NCBI RefSeq assembly: GCF_041146395.1
Contig: NC_091006.1
Span: forward strand, 2,300,001 to 2,364,000
Direction of reading: 5' to 3'
DNA: 64,000 bases
DNA from: Eulemur rufifrons
Lineage: Eukaryota > Chordata > Mammalia > Primates > Lemuridae
The notes beneath the pieces were generated by a model. The model was given only the letters and a program-made list of their open reading frames with translations. It did no database searches and was not told where the DNA came from. Of the stretch, positions 45,186 through 56,680 are shown piece by piece (position 1 is the first letter of the stretch; each line of letters starts with the position of its first letter). The position numbers and the translations under genes were made by a program.

Positions 45186-45602
45186 TTCTGTGGTTTGATG
45201 TCTGTCCCCTCAAAACCCCATGTTAAAATTTGATCCCCAGTTGTGAAGGTGGGGACTAATTGGAGGTCATGGAGGTGAATCCCTCACGAGTAGGTTAATG
45301 CCCGCCCTCAGGGGTGAGTGAGTTCTCACTCTGATGGTTCCCCAAGGTGACGATGGTTTAAAAGAGCTGCCACCTCCCCGTCCCTCTTGCTTCTTCTCTC
45401 ACCATGTGACTCAGCACACACTGGCTCCCTTTAACTTCTGCCACGAGTGGAAGCAGCTGGAGGCCCCCACCAGGTGCAGATGCCCATTCTTGAACTTTCC
45501 AGCCATCAGAATAATGGTCCCAATAAACCCCTTTTCTGATAAATTGCCCAGCCTCAGGTTTTCCTTTACAGCAACACACTAAGATGGGAATAGACTAAGA
45601 CA
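45186..45602 (+). mobile_element. MST/THE1-like solo LTR (ERVL-MaLR)
   Basis: 'gtggtttgatgtctgtcccc', 'aaaaccccatgttaaaattt', 'ttctcactctgatggttccc', 'cttcttctctcaccatgtga', an AATAAA at 45522-45527, and 'gataaattgcccagcctcag' end with 'gaatagactaagaca'. This is the full order of an MST/THE1-type LTR. A perfect 5-bp target duplication (cagag) flanks it at 45181-45185 and 45603-45607, the size expected for this group. No internal region, so it is a solo LTR. Confidence 0.9.
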
Positions 45603-48600
45603 CAGAGGGAAAGAGACTCTTACTTATACAGAAACAAAGATAAGAATGACAGCTTATCTCTTATTAGAAATATTTCAAACCAGAGACAATGGAATAACAT
45701 CTTTAAAATGCTGAAAAAAAATTCTGCCAACCGAGAATGATATATCCAGTGAAAATATCCTTCAAAATAGAAAGAAAATGAGGACCTTTTCAGATAAACA
45801 AAACTAAGAAAATCATCACTAGCTGACCTGTTACACATAAATGTTTAAGATATTTCTTCAGGTTGAAAGGAACCAGTAGAAGATTGCAACAGCAAGGACT
45901 AAATCTATGTGAAGGAATAGAGAGACCTAGAAATGGCAAATATGTGGATTAAATATAAAATTCTTCTCATTTCTTAATTCTTTAATATTTGATTATTGGA
46001 AGAAAGAAAATAACACTGTACTGTGGCATTTTAATGTATGTAAAAGTAACATGTATGACAATAATAATAGAAAGAATGGGATGATGGTTACTGGAAGTAA
46101 CTAACAAAGTTATTAACACTAACAAAGAGCCTTGGACAAAAACAGAGGATAAAAAAACAGAATACTAAAAATTCCTAATCCAAATGTGAAAAGTGGGGAA
46201 AAAAGCAAATTGAAAAATAACTATGATGGTAAAGTTAAACCCAGCAATACCAATAATAATATTAAATGTTATTAATGTTAGACCATGAATATTAAATGTT
46301 AACAATGTAAGACCAAGCAATATGCTAAGAGTATTTACAAGAAACACCCTTTAAATATAAAGAGGTAGGTGAGTTAAAGGTAAAAGGATGTAAAAGGTAT
46401 GTAAACAATATGAATGAGAAAGATGATACAGCTATATTATTATATGATCAAAGTCAACTTCAAGACAAAGAATATTAGTAAATATAAAGGGGGAGATTTT
46501 ATACTGATACAGCATCAATTAATCAAGAAGACATAGCAGTCTTAAATGAATGGGCATATAACAACAGGTCTTCAAAATGCACTAAACAAAAATCGTCAAA
46601 GCTAGAGGGAGAAATAAATCAATATACAATTATTGCTGAAGACTTTATCTTCTCTCCAGTAGTTGATAAAACAAGTAGACAAGAAAATGTGTAAGGAAAA
46701 GGAATATCTGCATATGATCAAACAATTTAACCTAACTGATCTATATAAAACACCACATCCAACAGCGAAATGCGTATGTATTTCCAGTGCACAGGGAGCA
46801 TTCACTAAGACAGACCATCTGTTAAGAGATTAAAGAAGACTCAATAAATATTATGGATGAAATAATACAGAGTATTTTCTCTGACTATGATGGAATTAAA
46901 TTATTAACGTAGAAATTAACATATATAAAATATTTTTAAATTCTACTGTGAAATCACAACATAAATTATAAAATGTTTTATGTGGAAGAGTAATGAAAAG
47001 ATACTATTTTAAAATTTATGGGATACAGATAAACCAGTACTTGAGATACTTTTATGGCTTTAATTGCTTGTATTAGAAAAATGGAAAGGTTTAAAATCAA
47101 AAATCTTGTTTTCCAACTTAAAAGGCTACAAAAAGAAGAAATTAAATCAAAACTAACAGGAGAAAATAATAAAGATATCAAAGGCAATTGATAACGTAGA
47201 TCATTTCTTTAAAATGATAAATAAAGCTGATATGCTTTTAGAAAGACTGATTTAAAAAAAAAACCCAAAACACAAATTACCAATATCATAGATAAGAGAG
47301 GAGACATCACTATAGGTTCTACAGACATTAAAAGACTAAAGGAAGGATATTATGCTAAGAAATTTGACAATTTGGATGAAATGAAAAAGCTATTTGAAAT
47401 TCACAATTATTCAAGCATATCTAAGAAAAAGAGAAAATATAATTGGTCTTATATCTATTAAAGAAATTAAAGTCACCACTTAAACCTTCCCACCATTAAA
47501 ACCTTCTCCACCCACTATTAAAACTTTCCCAGGTGTATTCACTGGTAAGTTCTCCCAGATGTTTATAGAATGAATAATACCAATTATTCACAAACTCTTT
47601 CAGAAAGTAGAGAGGAGGAAACATTTCCCATGTCATTTTATAAAGCCAACAAAATCCTCATACCAAAGTCAGACAAGGATATTATAAGAAAAGAACAGTA
47701 CAGACCAATCCCTCATTAACATAGATGATAAAATCCTTTACCAAGTACTAGAAAATTTAATCCACCAATATATAAAAAGGATAATACATACCAAACTAGT
47801 GAGATTATCCCCAAAATAATCTAGGGCTAGTTTAACATTTGAAAATCAATTACAATTCACCACATTACAAAATGAAGCAGAAATATCACAGGATAATTGC
47901 AATAGATCTGGAAGAAAAGCCTTTGATGAAATTCAACACCACCCCTTCTCAGCAAAATAGAAATAGCAGAAAACTGCCTCAATCTGATAATGGGCTTCTA
48001 TGGGAAACTTACAGCTCACAAAGTTACTTCATGTTGAACAACTGAGATTTCCAACTAATCGGGAGCAAGGCAAGGATGTCTGCTCTTACTGTACTGAAAT
48101 TCCTAGTCATTACTATTTACAGTAAAAATCCTAAGGAAATTAAAAAAAATACTACTTGAATTAATCCATAAATTCAGTAAGGTCATAAAATACAAGGTAG
48201 ATATACAAAAATCAATTGTGTTTGCATATATTAGCAATAAAATATCAGATTATACCATTTAACAACAGCACTCAAAGATATAAAATACTTAGAGATAAAT
48301 TTTCAAAAGTTGTACAATAAATTTACACTAAAAACAATGTATAATCTTGAAGAGAAATTTTAAAATTTCTCAGCACTTCCAAGATGTCATTTCTTCCCAA
48401 ATTGATCTATTGATTCAATTCTATGCCAAGCAAAATCCAACAAGCCTTTTTAAAAAAGAAATTGAAAAGCTGTTTCTAAAAATTATGTAAAAATACATCT
48501 AGTAGAGCCAAAGCAATTTTGAAAAAGAAGAACAAAGGCTTTTAAGATTTTTTTATAAAGTAGTAATGAAAGAGGTACTGAGGTTTTTGTGTAAGGAGAG

Positions 48601-49866
48601 ACAAAAAGACCAAGGGAACAGAATAAAGAACCTAGAAATAGATTCACATCTATATGGTCAATAGATGTTTGACAAAGGCACTAAAGTAACTTTTATTGCA
48701 ATAATAGTCTTTTCAGGAAAAAGTTCTGAAACATCTCAACACCTGTAAGGGGAAAAAATTATCTTTAAGTTCTACCTTCCACCACAGACAGCAATTAGTT
48801 CAAAGTAAATTGTAGACCTGAACCTAAAAGCTAAAACTACAAAGTTTCTAGAAGAAAACATAAAACAATATCTTCATGACCTTAAAACAGGTAAAGATTT
48901 CTTAGAAAAAAAACTGAAAAGCATTAAACAGAAAAGAAAAAAGATAAACTCCAATAAAATGTAAAACTTCTACTATGTAAAAGATAAATAAATGGGAAAG
49001 CCAAAGACGAGCAGAACTATGTCAAATGCATCAAATGACTTCTATCTAGAACATATAAAGAAGTCCTACAACTCAATAATTAGAAGGCAGAGCAAAAGAT
49101 TTGCACATACATCTTTCACAAAGAAAGATATGCACGTGCAAATATGTCCAATATCATTAATCATGAGGGACATACACGTTAACATCCTAATGAGATACCA
49201 CTTCAAACCCCAGAATCGCTACCGTTAAAAGAATGACCATGTTGAGTGTTGCTGAGGTTGTAGAGCACCTGGAACTCCCACATGCTGATGAGGGTGGAGT
49301 AAGATGGTAAAGCCATTTTGGAAACCTTATAAAATTCCATGTACAACTACCCCATGACCCTGTACTCCATTCCTTGACATTTATCTAAGAGAAATTAAGA
49401 TATAAGTCCACATAAAAAAATTTACACAAGAATTTGAACAGCAGCAACAATAACAACAAAAGAAACAACCTAAATATCCATGAACAATAGAATAGATAAA
49501 TACGTTGTGCTGTTTTCATGCAATGGCAACAAAAGAATAAACTAATATACACAACAATATGGAAGAATCTCAAAAACGTTATTCTCAGCAAAAGAAGACA
49601 GACAAAAGAATGTAGACTGTATGAGTCCATGCATATGAAGTTGTAAAACAGATAAAATGAATCTGTGATGAAAGAAATCAGACTGTAGTTGTCTCTAAAG
49701 ACAGGGGTCAAGATTTTACCATGAAAGAGCTTTCTGGGGTGTGGAAATGCTCTATATCTTGATATGGGTGTGGGCCATTTGGGTGTGTATATTTTTCAAA
49801 CTGATCAAACTGTTTCAGATCTATGCATTTCAGTGTATTTTAGTTATGCAGCAATAAATTTTTTAA
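45603..49866 (+). mobile_element. Long L1M: rest of ORF1, ORF2 and 3' end
   Basis: Continues ORF1 ('aaagataagaatgacagctt', 'aaccagagacaatggaataa', 'gccaaccgagaatgatatat'), then ORF2 from the endonuclease ('agtcaacttcaagacaaaga', 'agaccatctgttaagagatt') through the reverse transcriptase ('ccaatccctcattaacatag', 'gcaaggatgtctgctcttac') to the C-terminal part ('gtagagcacctggaactccc') and a 3' UTR ending near 49866. With 44961-45185 this is about 4.5 kb, the longest element in the window. It is heavily mutated: no frame exceeds about 80 codons. Confidence 0.85.
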
Positions 49867-51070
49867 AAATATTAGCAGATAATCCTATATATCTCCTTTT
49901 GGCAAACTCCTGCTCATTAATTGCAGTCTGCAAATTGAACCCCCAAACCCAACCGTACAAACTCATTTTGCAGCTGCTAACCTGCCAAAAGAATGAAATG
50001 GCAAACTCCAGTCTAATATAGTTCCTCATGCATTTTTTTCCCTCTGCATTCTCCTGCACCTGCAAAACTACACCGTATAAAAAGAATAGATAAGAAAACC
50101 AGATGGAATCTCGTCCAAATTGATTACTAAAGATAGTTCCCAGGTGAATGGCAGTACCACCTCTCTTTCATAGGCAGGCAGATACGACAGTTCAAACACC
50201 TCTTTCTGAGTAGTGTAAACACTTCAGTGGTTTGACATTTTATTAAGATTTCATTAAAGTTTGATATTGCCCTGGCCGTAAGTGCTAGCTGGTTCACACA
50301 GGTGCAACAGCAAATGCTGAAACTGTTCACTGTATTTGGTCAGCAAAGGTCCCTGCCGTTTTTTTCCCCCAATCAACATCCTCTCTTGAGTCTCCAACTT
50401 CATGGCTCCTGGGCAGAGAAATCTCTAAACAGAGAGTTCTTATAAGCCTCTCAAGAAATTCACCACCTTTAAGTTTGCAAGCATCTACATCAGTAGCATC
50501 AGGGATTGAGTCTCTTCAAAACAAATCTTCCAGCCATACTAATGAACAGTTTAAAAAGACCAGAGAAGTCAGTTTTTAAGTTTTTAAGCAGGAAGAGTAA
50601 AATGCAACCAATAATGTTCTGCTTGTGATGGAATTCCAGTGAAAATTCTATTTCTTCTTCTCCGAAGACCAACACGTTGGTAGCACTCATCAATCTGTCT
50701 TATGAGACCCAGAAGTCCCACTATCCTCAAACTTTAGTATTAGCTGAATGCAAATTATTAATTTCATAGTGAAACCAATATGAAGAGATGGTGATAAGAA
50801 GAAACTGTTATGTTCCCTCAGATAAACCCTTTGTGTGCTTGCAACTGATGTTTGCCTGCTGAGGATCTGTGAGCCTTTATCAATTCTCGCCTCTTTGAAA
50901 TGAATTAGGGTCCAGTGCATGGGAGTTTGTCAACGGAGAGAATTCCAGAAGACTGACAAGCATGCCTCTACCACCTCCTTCCTGAAATCACCCCAAATCC
51001 AGCTTTTTATCTGATTGGGTTGGGTGGGGCAACTATCCCATCAGACTGGCGACGTCAGGATGTGATGGAT
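49867..51070. other. Unique sequence, nothing recognised
   Basis: AT-rich. Short frames only. No repeat recognised apart from the microsatellite at its right edge. Confidence 0.5.

Positions 51071-51071
<1 letters not shown>

Positions 51072-51105
<34 letters not shown>
51072..51105. repeat. (AC)n microsatellite
   Basis: About 17 uninterrupted AC units; likely length-polymorphic. Confidence 0.97.
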
Positions 51106-51106
<1 letters not shown>

Positions 51107-51184
51107 TAATGCTTATAAAAAGACGGATTACAATAGAAAAGAACAAAAGAAATGCTTATGGGACATCAAAAGAGAGTAACAATT

Positions 51185-51300
51185 CCTGCAATGGAATACT
51201 ACGCAGCAGGGAAAATGAGTGGGTTACAGAATCTGATATAATTGTGGACAAATCTAATAAACATGATGTAGAGTAGATGCAAGTTACAGAAAAATTTCAC
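51185..51300 (+). mobile_element. L1M 3' region fragment
   Basis: 'tgcaatggaatactacgcag', 'cagggaaaatgagtgggtta' and 'gatataattgtggacaaatc' followed by 'taataaacatgatgtagagt' match old L1 3' sequence in sense. Confidence 0.6.
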
Positions 51301-52439
51301 AGTGTGATAATTTCATAGAGCCTAGACGTAAGGAAAGCACTGTGCTTGCCTAGAGACACGTACATATTATCATAGTTTGCACAAAAGGGAATGCGAAATG
51401 AGGACGTCAGTACAGGTGGTTTATTTGGAGGTGATCCCAGGACACAATCGTAGAGGAGAGGGGACGTGGGGGCGAGGGAAGGCAGCCTGCGACAGGTGTG
51501 CTATTTAGCTACCATCAGAGGTGCATGGCACTTAATCCCACTGGGAAACTGCCTCAGGATGTCTCAGCAGAGCGGGGAGAGAGCTGGAATATTTATATGT
51601 CAACTCCTGTCCACCTTTCGGTGGAGGAGGAAGCATTAATCCCCAGCGTGTCTGATCTGCCACGATGGCGGCAAAGTCACTTCTGGTGGCCTGAATAAAC
51701 CCTCAGGCAACAATTGCTAGGTGTCCCAAATGCACTGAAAGTGGAAAAGGTCAGGGAGTATGGCCACAGCCAGGCGCAGTGGGTAGATGCCGGGGCTGTG
51801 TATGCAGTGCGCTGAGAGGCACAAACCAGCAGGGGAATGAAAATGCCGCGGCAAGGATAGCGTTACACTTGAGCAGTAAGAAGGGGTCAACCAAGCAGAC
51901 AGACCTAAGTGCACTGGGGCTTTTGTTTTTTTATTCCTTCGGCTGGGAGGTGGGCACCTGCGGGAAACAGATGGCACCCTGGATTTGGCAAACTGAGAGG
52001 CTGTTTCCAAAGGCGAGGTCAGGGTGTCGGGAGACCACAGGGATACTAGGAGTTTTATCCACTGGAAAGGCCAGAGAAGTTACTGGAACCTGGAGCCAGG
52101 GAGGACCCGGCGGAAAGGAGGGAGCCAGGGGTATAGACACTGCCTCACTCTCCTTGCTTCCTCTAACCTCCTGCTTTGGCTGAGCCCAGCAAGAAGCCAG
52201 AGGGGTCCAGAGGAGTCAGCACCCCCGGGGCACAGAGCAGGTGGAAAGGGTGGGGCGTCAACCCGGAGACAAAGAGATGACGTTGAGTACACTTGGTGGC
52301 AGTCATTTTATTTTTCATATTTTAATACATTTTAAAAATCTCTCTCCAGTGGAATTAAATTGCCTTGTACGTAAACACCGACACCTAATGTGGCCACGTG
52401 GTCCGCCCCCCACCCCGTGCTCGGCTCGGCGGGGGCCGT
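51301..52439. other. Mostly unique sequence
   Basis: A possible old LTR piece lies at 51640-51700 ('ccacgatggcggcaaagtca', 'cctgaataaaccctcaggca'), but I cannot name it. No exon supported. Confidence 0.4.
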
Positions 52440-52720
52440 CTCCATCGCTCTCACTCCTGTCATCACTCGGCTCCTCTGCGGTCCTAAGCATCCCCCTCCC
52501 TTCCTGCCCTCAGGGCTTCCACGCATGCTGTTCCCTTGGCATGAAATACTTTTCTCACCCCATCTTTGCTTAGCCAACCCTTATTTAAATCTCAGGCTCC
52601 AGTTTAAATGTCTCACTCCAAAGAAGCCTTCCCTGTTGCCCCAGACCACTGAAGTCCATCTGGTGTATATGTTCAGTGTGTGCTATTCTCCTCGCTAATT
52701 ACCCTTTAATAGCTTATTTA
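52440..52720 (+). repeat. L2 LINE 3' fragment
   Basis: 'cttccacgcatgctgttccc', 'cttggcatgaaatacttttc', 'tctcaggctccagtttaaat', 'gtctcactccaaagaagcct' and 'tccctgttgccccagaccac' follow L2 consensus in order. Good example of this family. Confidence 0.85.
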
Positions 52721-53374
52721 CGAAATCACCAGCGCCAGCACCATACGCCCAACAGCCATGATCTCCTTGGGCTTTGGGGAAACAGACAAAACAAGAAACC
52801 TGACTTTATCCACCACACAGTGTCTGTCACCTAGTGGAGACTGACCCCATGTTCAAGCCTCACTGAGAGAGAGAAAATGACAAGGATTTTGGAAGCCCGA
52901 GGATTGAAATATCTTGTCCAGGTTTCCCACCCCATCATTGCGACAGGACAATCCTTATTTAATTCTAGAGCTTCAGGTCTTTGTAGAATCCATGCCTAAC
53001 ATCTGTGCACCAAAAATGCAGCATGGAGCTTGGAAGGTCTCAAGTTACCGAAGCAAAGCTCACCTGTCAAGGAATCTGGGTCTCCACACAGAGGTGGAGC
53101 CGTATAGCTCTGGAATTCCAGAAGGAACCGGAACAAACTGTGAAGCCAGACTGTGAACACCTAGTCAGTCATTCATGCTGCTCCGTCTGGAGGAGGTCAC
53201 ATGTGGGACCGCAGGAGACAAAAGTCCACCACCCCGTCTTCAATTCTGTCTGAACACCGGGCATCACTGTGGTTAACTTTAGGTATCTGAGCATCGGACT
53301 TCTGCAGTTTTAGCCGATCAGTCTCTCTCAGTAATTGGGAATCTGCCTTCCCCCCAAAAGGGTGGCAGATTGAC
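52721..53374. other. Unique sequence, nothing recognised
   Basis: No repeat, exon or RNA gene supported. Confidence 0.5.
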
Positions 53375-53440
53375 ATGCACGTCCCTAGAGCCCAGCACAG
53401 TGCCTGATCCACAGCCCATGGCTGATTGATTATTGGAATA
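53375..53440 (+). repeat. L2/MIR 3' tail fragment
   Basis: 'cctagagcccagcacagtgc', 'ctgatccacagcccatggct' and 'gattgattattgga' resemble the 'cacagtgcctggcacatagt' plus 'aataaatgtttgttga' end of L2. Confidence 0.6.
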
Positions 53441-53964
53441 CGCAGTGCAGTCAGGCACCTGCCCACAGCCAGGTGTGAACTGAATGAAAGACGGAATCCA
53501 AGCACGGAAATGAAAAGGACTCCAGGTCAGTAACAAAGCACACCTGTCAAAAGCAAATGAGCGGTGTGGGGACACAAGTACAGCTTAAATCCAGTTAAAC
53601 AGTGGGGGGGCAGGGTCCCCCATCACTGGCATCCTTGGAGACAACGGGCTTTGGAGCTGAAGGGAAAGAAGGGCCCCGGGCCGTGCAGTGTCCTTGCAGG
53701 GGCATCCTAGATACTCAGGCCACCGGCACCACACAGCGCTGGGACACGGCAGGACCAGCATTGGACATTGAACCACAGGGTCCACAGGAAGGAGCCCCTG
53801 GTTTATGGAACAGTGACTCTTACAAAGTGACAAACGCAATCCCCGTTCCTCGTATGCAATACCAGAAAGAACAACGAAGAAGGCGGTAATTACCCAAAAT
53901 ACTACTCCCTGCAGATAATTACTGCTCACATTTTGGATTTTCTGTACCCGTTTCTTTTTCTTTA
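53441..53964. other. Unique sequence, nothing recognised
   Basis: A run of seven G lies near 53605. No feature supported. Confidence 0.5.
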
Positions 53965-54400
53965 AAGTGTAGAATGTGTGTGTGTGGGTGAGTGTGCTAT
54001 GTTCAGCGTGTGCACATTACATGTGCTATGTGTTGTGTCTTACACGCTGTGTGCGTGTTGCAGGTGATGTGTGACTTTGTGCTCTGTGAGCAGTGGGTTT
54101 AACCGTGTGTATGGTGGGAGTGTGTGTTATAAGTGTTTGACGTGCATGTGTATGGTGTGTGCATTGAGTGTCATCCATGGCAGGTGTTGTTTGTGGCCTG
54201 TGTGCTGTGTGTGAACATGTGTGCACATTGCATGTGTTGTACGTGCTGCACGTTTGTGCTGTGTGTTTGTGCATCATCTGTGTTGTGTATAGTTTTGTGT
54301 TGTGCGTTCTGTGTGTTTTGTGGGGGAGGTGGGTATGTGTCATGCATGTTGTGCTGTTCCTGACGTGTGTGTTCTGTGTGAGTCTGCGTGTGGCTGCAGC
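53965..54400. repeat. TG-rich degenerate minisatellite
   Basis: About 430 bp made of variants of TGTGTG, TGCATG, TGTGCTGTG and TGTTGTG, with no fixed period by eye. The plus strand is strongly T+G-biased. Overlapping frames give Cys/Val-rich peptides on the plus strand and His/Thr-rich ones on the minus strand, which are translations of the repeat. Alternating purine-pyrimidine stretches could adopt Z-DNA. Confidence 0.9.
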
Positions 54401-55204
54401 CTTTGCGCACCGCAGAACAGGCCACGGAGAATGACATCATGTCCACCTCAGAATCACCCCCTCTTTGTGGCAAATGGTACAGAGTTTCATGTACCAAACT
54501 GATGCATACTTTCCTTTAAAGCTAAATTTTTAAAATTCAAAGGAATTTTATTTAAATAAAAACATCAAGTGCATAATAATTGCAGGAATGCTTTGTGGAA
54601 TATGGCACAATTCTTTAGGAGGAAGTTTGGGAAATGCTGCGCTACAGGAATTTCGAATTTGTCTCCATGATTCAGTGATATAAATTGAAAATTTTTCTTT
54701 CGGAAATTTAAGATCAATGACAGAAAATTAGAATAAATATAAATAAATAGATAAGGTGGAATTGGAGAAGCCAAGCATCTCCCACCCTCTGACGAGCCAA
54801 GGCCAGAACCGGCCACCCCTCTCACCTGCGGGCAGGCAGGGAGCCCTCCGGCCACACCTGATGCAGGGGTGGCATCTCGGCAGCACGTGGCGACGGCTCA
54901 CACTCGTCCAGCCGCTGTGCTCAGCTGCATCTCACGAGAGCCCAGGCTGGGCCAGGCTTCTCCCCACGGAGCACCCTCCTCCCCTGTCTTGGCCTCTTGC
55001 AGAGGGAACAGGTGGTCCAGGGCTCTGGGCAAGAACCACCACAGGCCTGGACCCTGATCTGAACTTGCGGTGCCACCACGGCCACTGAGCCTCCACTGGC
55101 CACCAAGCTGGGCAACGACACCCAACGGCAGTGCCCTCCTGCACCCTCCTCAGACTTCTGGGACTGTCATCACAAGACTCCACAGCAAACTCTTCATACT
55201 GTAG
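54401..55204. other. Unique sequence, nothing recognised
   Basis: AT-rich to about 54760, GC-rich after. No repeat family or exon supported. Confidence 0.5.
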
Positions 55205-55490
55205 CTGGCTGTCGACACATTGCTTTCATTTACACTCACGACTTCCCTGAACAAACCTGTGCAGGAGACGTCATCATCCTCCCTAACCAGGAGCAACGTG
55301 TGCATCTCAGGGGAGCTCGGTGGGTGGACCATTCCCCAGAGGGCTCCGCCACCTGCAGGTTGGTTCACCTTTGAGTTTCTGGTGTTTTCATTAACCAGGT
55401 AAGGTTCTTCCTGAGTGCCTCGTGGTTACTAAGGGGCAGAGTTGGCATTAACCCAGGTTCTCTGAACCCCAAAGCCCCCACTCCTTCTGC
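55205..55490 (+). repeat. MIR SINE fragment
   Basis: A 'tttacactcacgacttccct', 'caggagacgtcatcatcctc' start, then 'actaaggggcagagttggca', 'ttaacccaggttctctgaac' and 'cccaaagcccccactccttc' fit the MIR middle and tail. An intervening stretch (55290-55425) is off-consensus. Confidence 0.55.
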
Positions 55491-55979
55491 TGTAGCAAGG
55501 CTGCCTGGAGTGGGTGTGGCCTCTGGGTGGAACCTCCTCGCCACCTTCCCCGCTGCCACCCAACCTCACCTCCAAGAGTCCCTCCAGCCACAAGACTCGT
55601 GTTCCACGGGGACACCTTCTCCCAGGTGCTCCCCTAGAGAGCTCAGCACGGGCCTCACCTTTCCAGGCATGGAGCAATTTCTCTCTGAGACAGGCAGGCA
55701 ACATAATGAATGAACAAGACTTTAAGGAGAAAAAGAGAGCGAACCATATTTTTCTTTCTTTCAAGATAAAAATAATATGCCTGCACGTCAGACTCTCCTG
55801 TGACAGGGCTAATGTCCAGGAGCAAAATAAGAAAAAAGCATCCTCCCCTTGCTAATGTGAGCATAACGGGCCCCTCTGATGACCAAAGAGCCACAGAAAG
55901 CCCCTCCGAGTGGTGGTACCCAATGAGACCTGTGAGAGTTCTAGAGGAAAATCTTCCTTTTGCTTCCTTTTATCCCTAT
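55491..55979. other. Unique sequence, nothing recognised
   Basis: No repeat, exon or RNA gene supported. Confidence 0.5.
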
Positions 55980-56680
55980 TCGTTAAGCACAGCCGGAAAA
56001 TATCTGTAAAAATTAACCTAAAGCTTAATGGCTTATGTAAGAACGCCTTAATAAAAATATGTTGGCAAGGTTATTGAACTGTACAATGAAACCCCTCCCA
56101 CTCGATACTTTTCCGTCTAATTTCTGTCTGAAGCTTATTCAGCAAACCAAAATGCCAATGCTCTCCTTCAATTTCCACTTCTTTGAACCTGCTAATTTAC
56201 GAATAAGAAAGGATTTATTTGTGTTATTAGCTACATGTAACCTCTTGTTGAAAAAGTAGTTTTAAATACTGAGATCCTGAGATGCCTCAAGATCCACCAA
56301 GTGTCTGAAGGATGCCTTTGATTTTTTTTTTCTTCTGCAAGCTGTGTTTGATTTACATCAATTAGGTCCTCCACATAAGGTATCATATAACAGGAAGGCT
56401 AATAACCCAGAAATAACCTCATTAAAAGAGACAGCATATCGGTCTAAACAGAATGAACTCTAAGCAGAAAAATTAGTGACCTGGAAAGTAGCAGGAAGGG
56501 GTAATGGCAGTACCAAGAAAAAATACATTCCCGTTAGCCAGTCAGAGGAGCAATCGCCAGCAATAAAGCACGCATACAATAGAGGCAGAAGCACGACATT
56601 TTTTTAATGTTTTTAATCTGTTCAAATCCTGTAACATGCAATTTATTTTCCCCCGGTCAAAAATAGTCTCTGCAATCATG
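55980..56680. promoter_or_regulatory. Candidate conserved non-coding block
   Basis: About 700 bp with no repeat signature, AT-rich and low in CpG, between GC-rich flanks. It includes tttgatttacatcaattagg near 56347, a T-run at 56322-56330, 'cattaaaag' near 56420 and 'caatttatt' near 56640. Looks like slowly evolving regulatory DNA; unproven. Confidence 0.35.

Noticed and set aside
53965..54500. Cys/Val-rich and His/Thr-rich frames on opposite strands
   Set aside because: They are translations of the TG-rich repeat.
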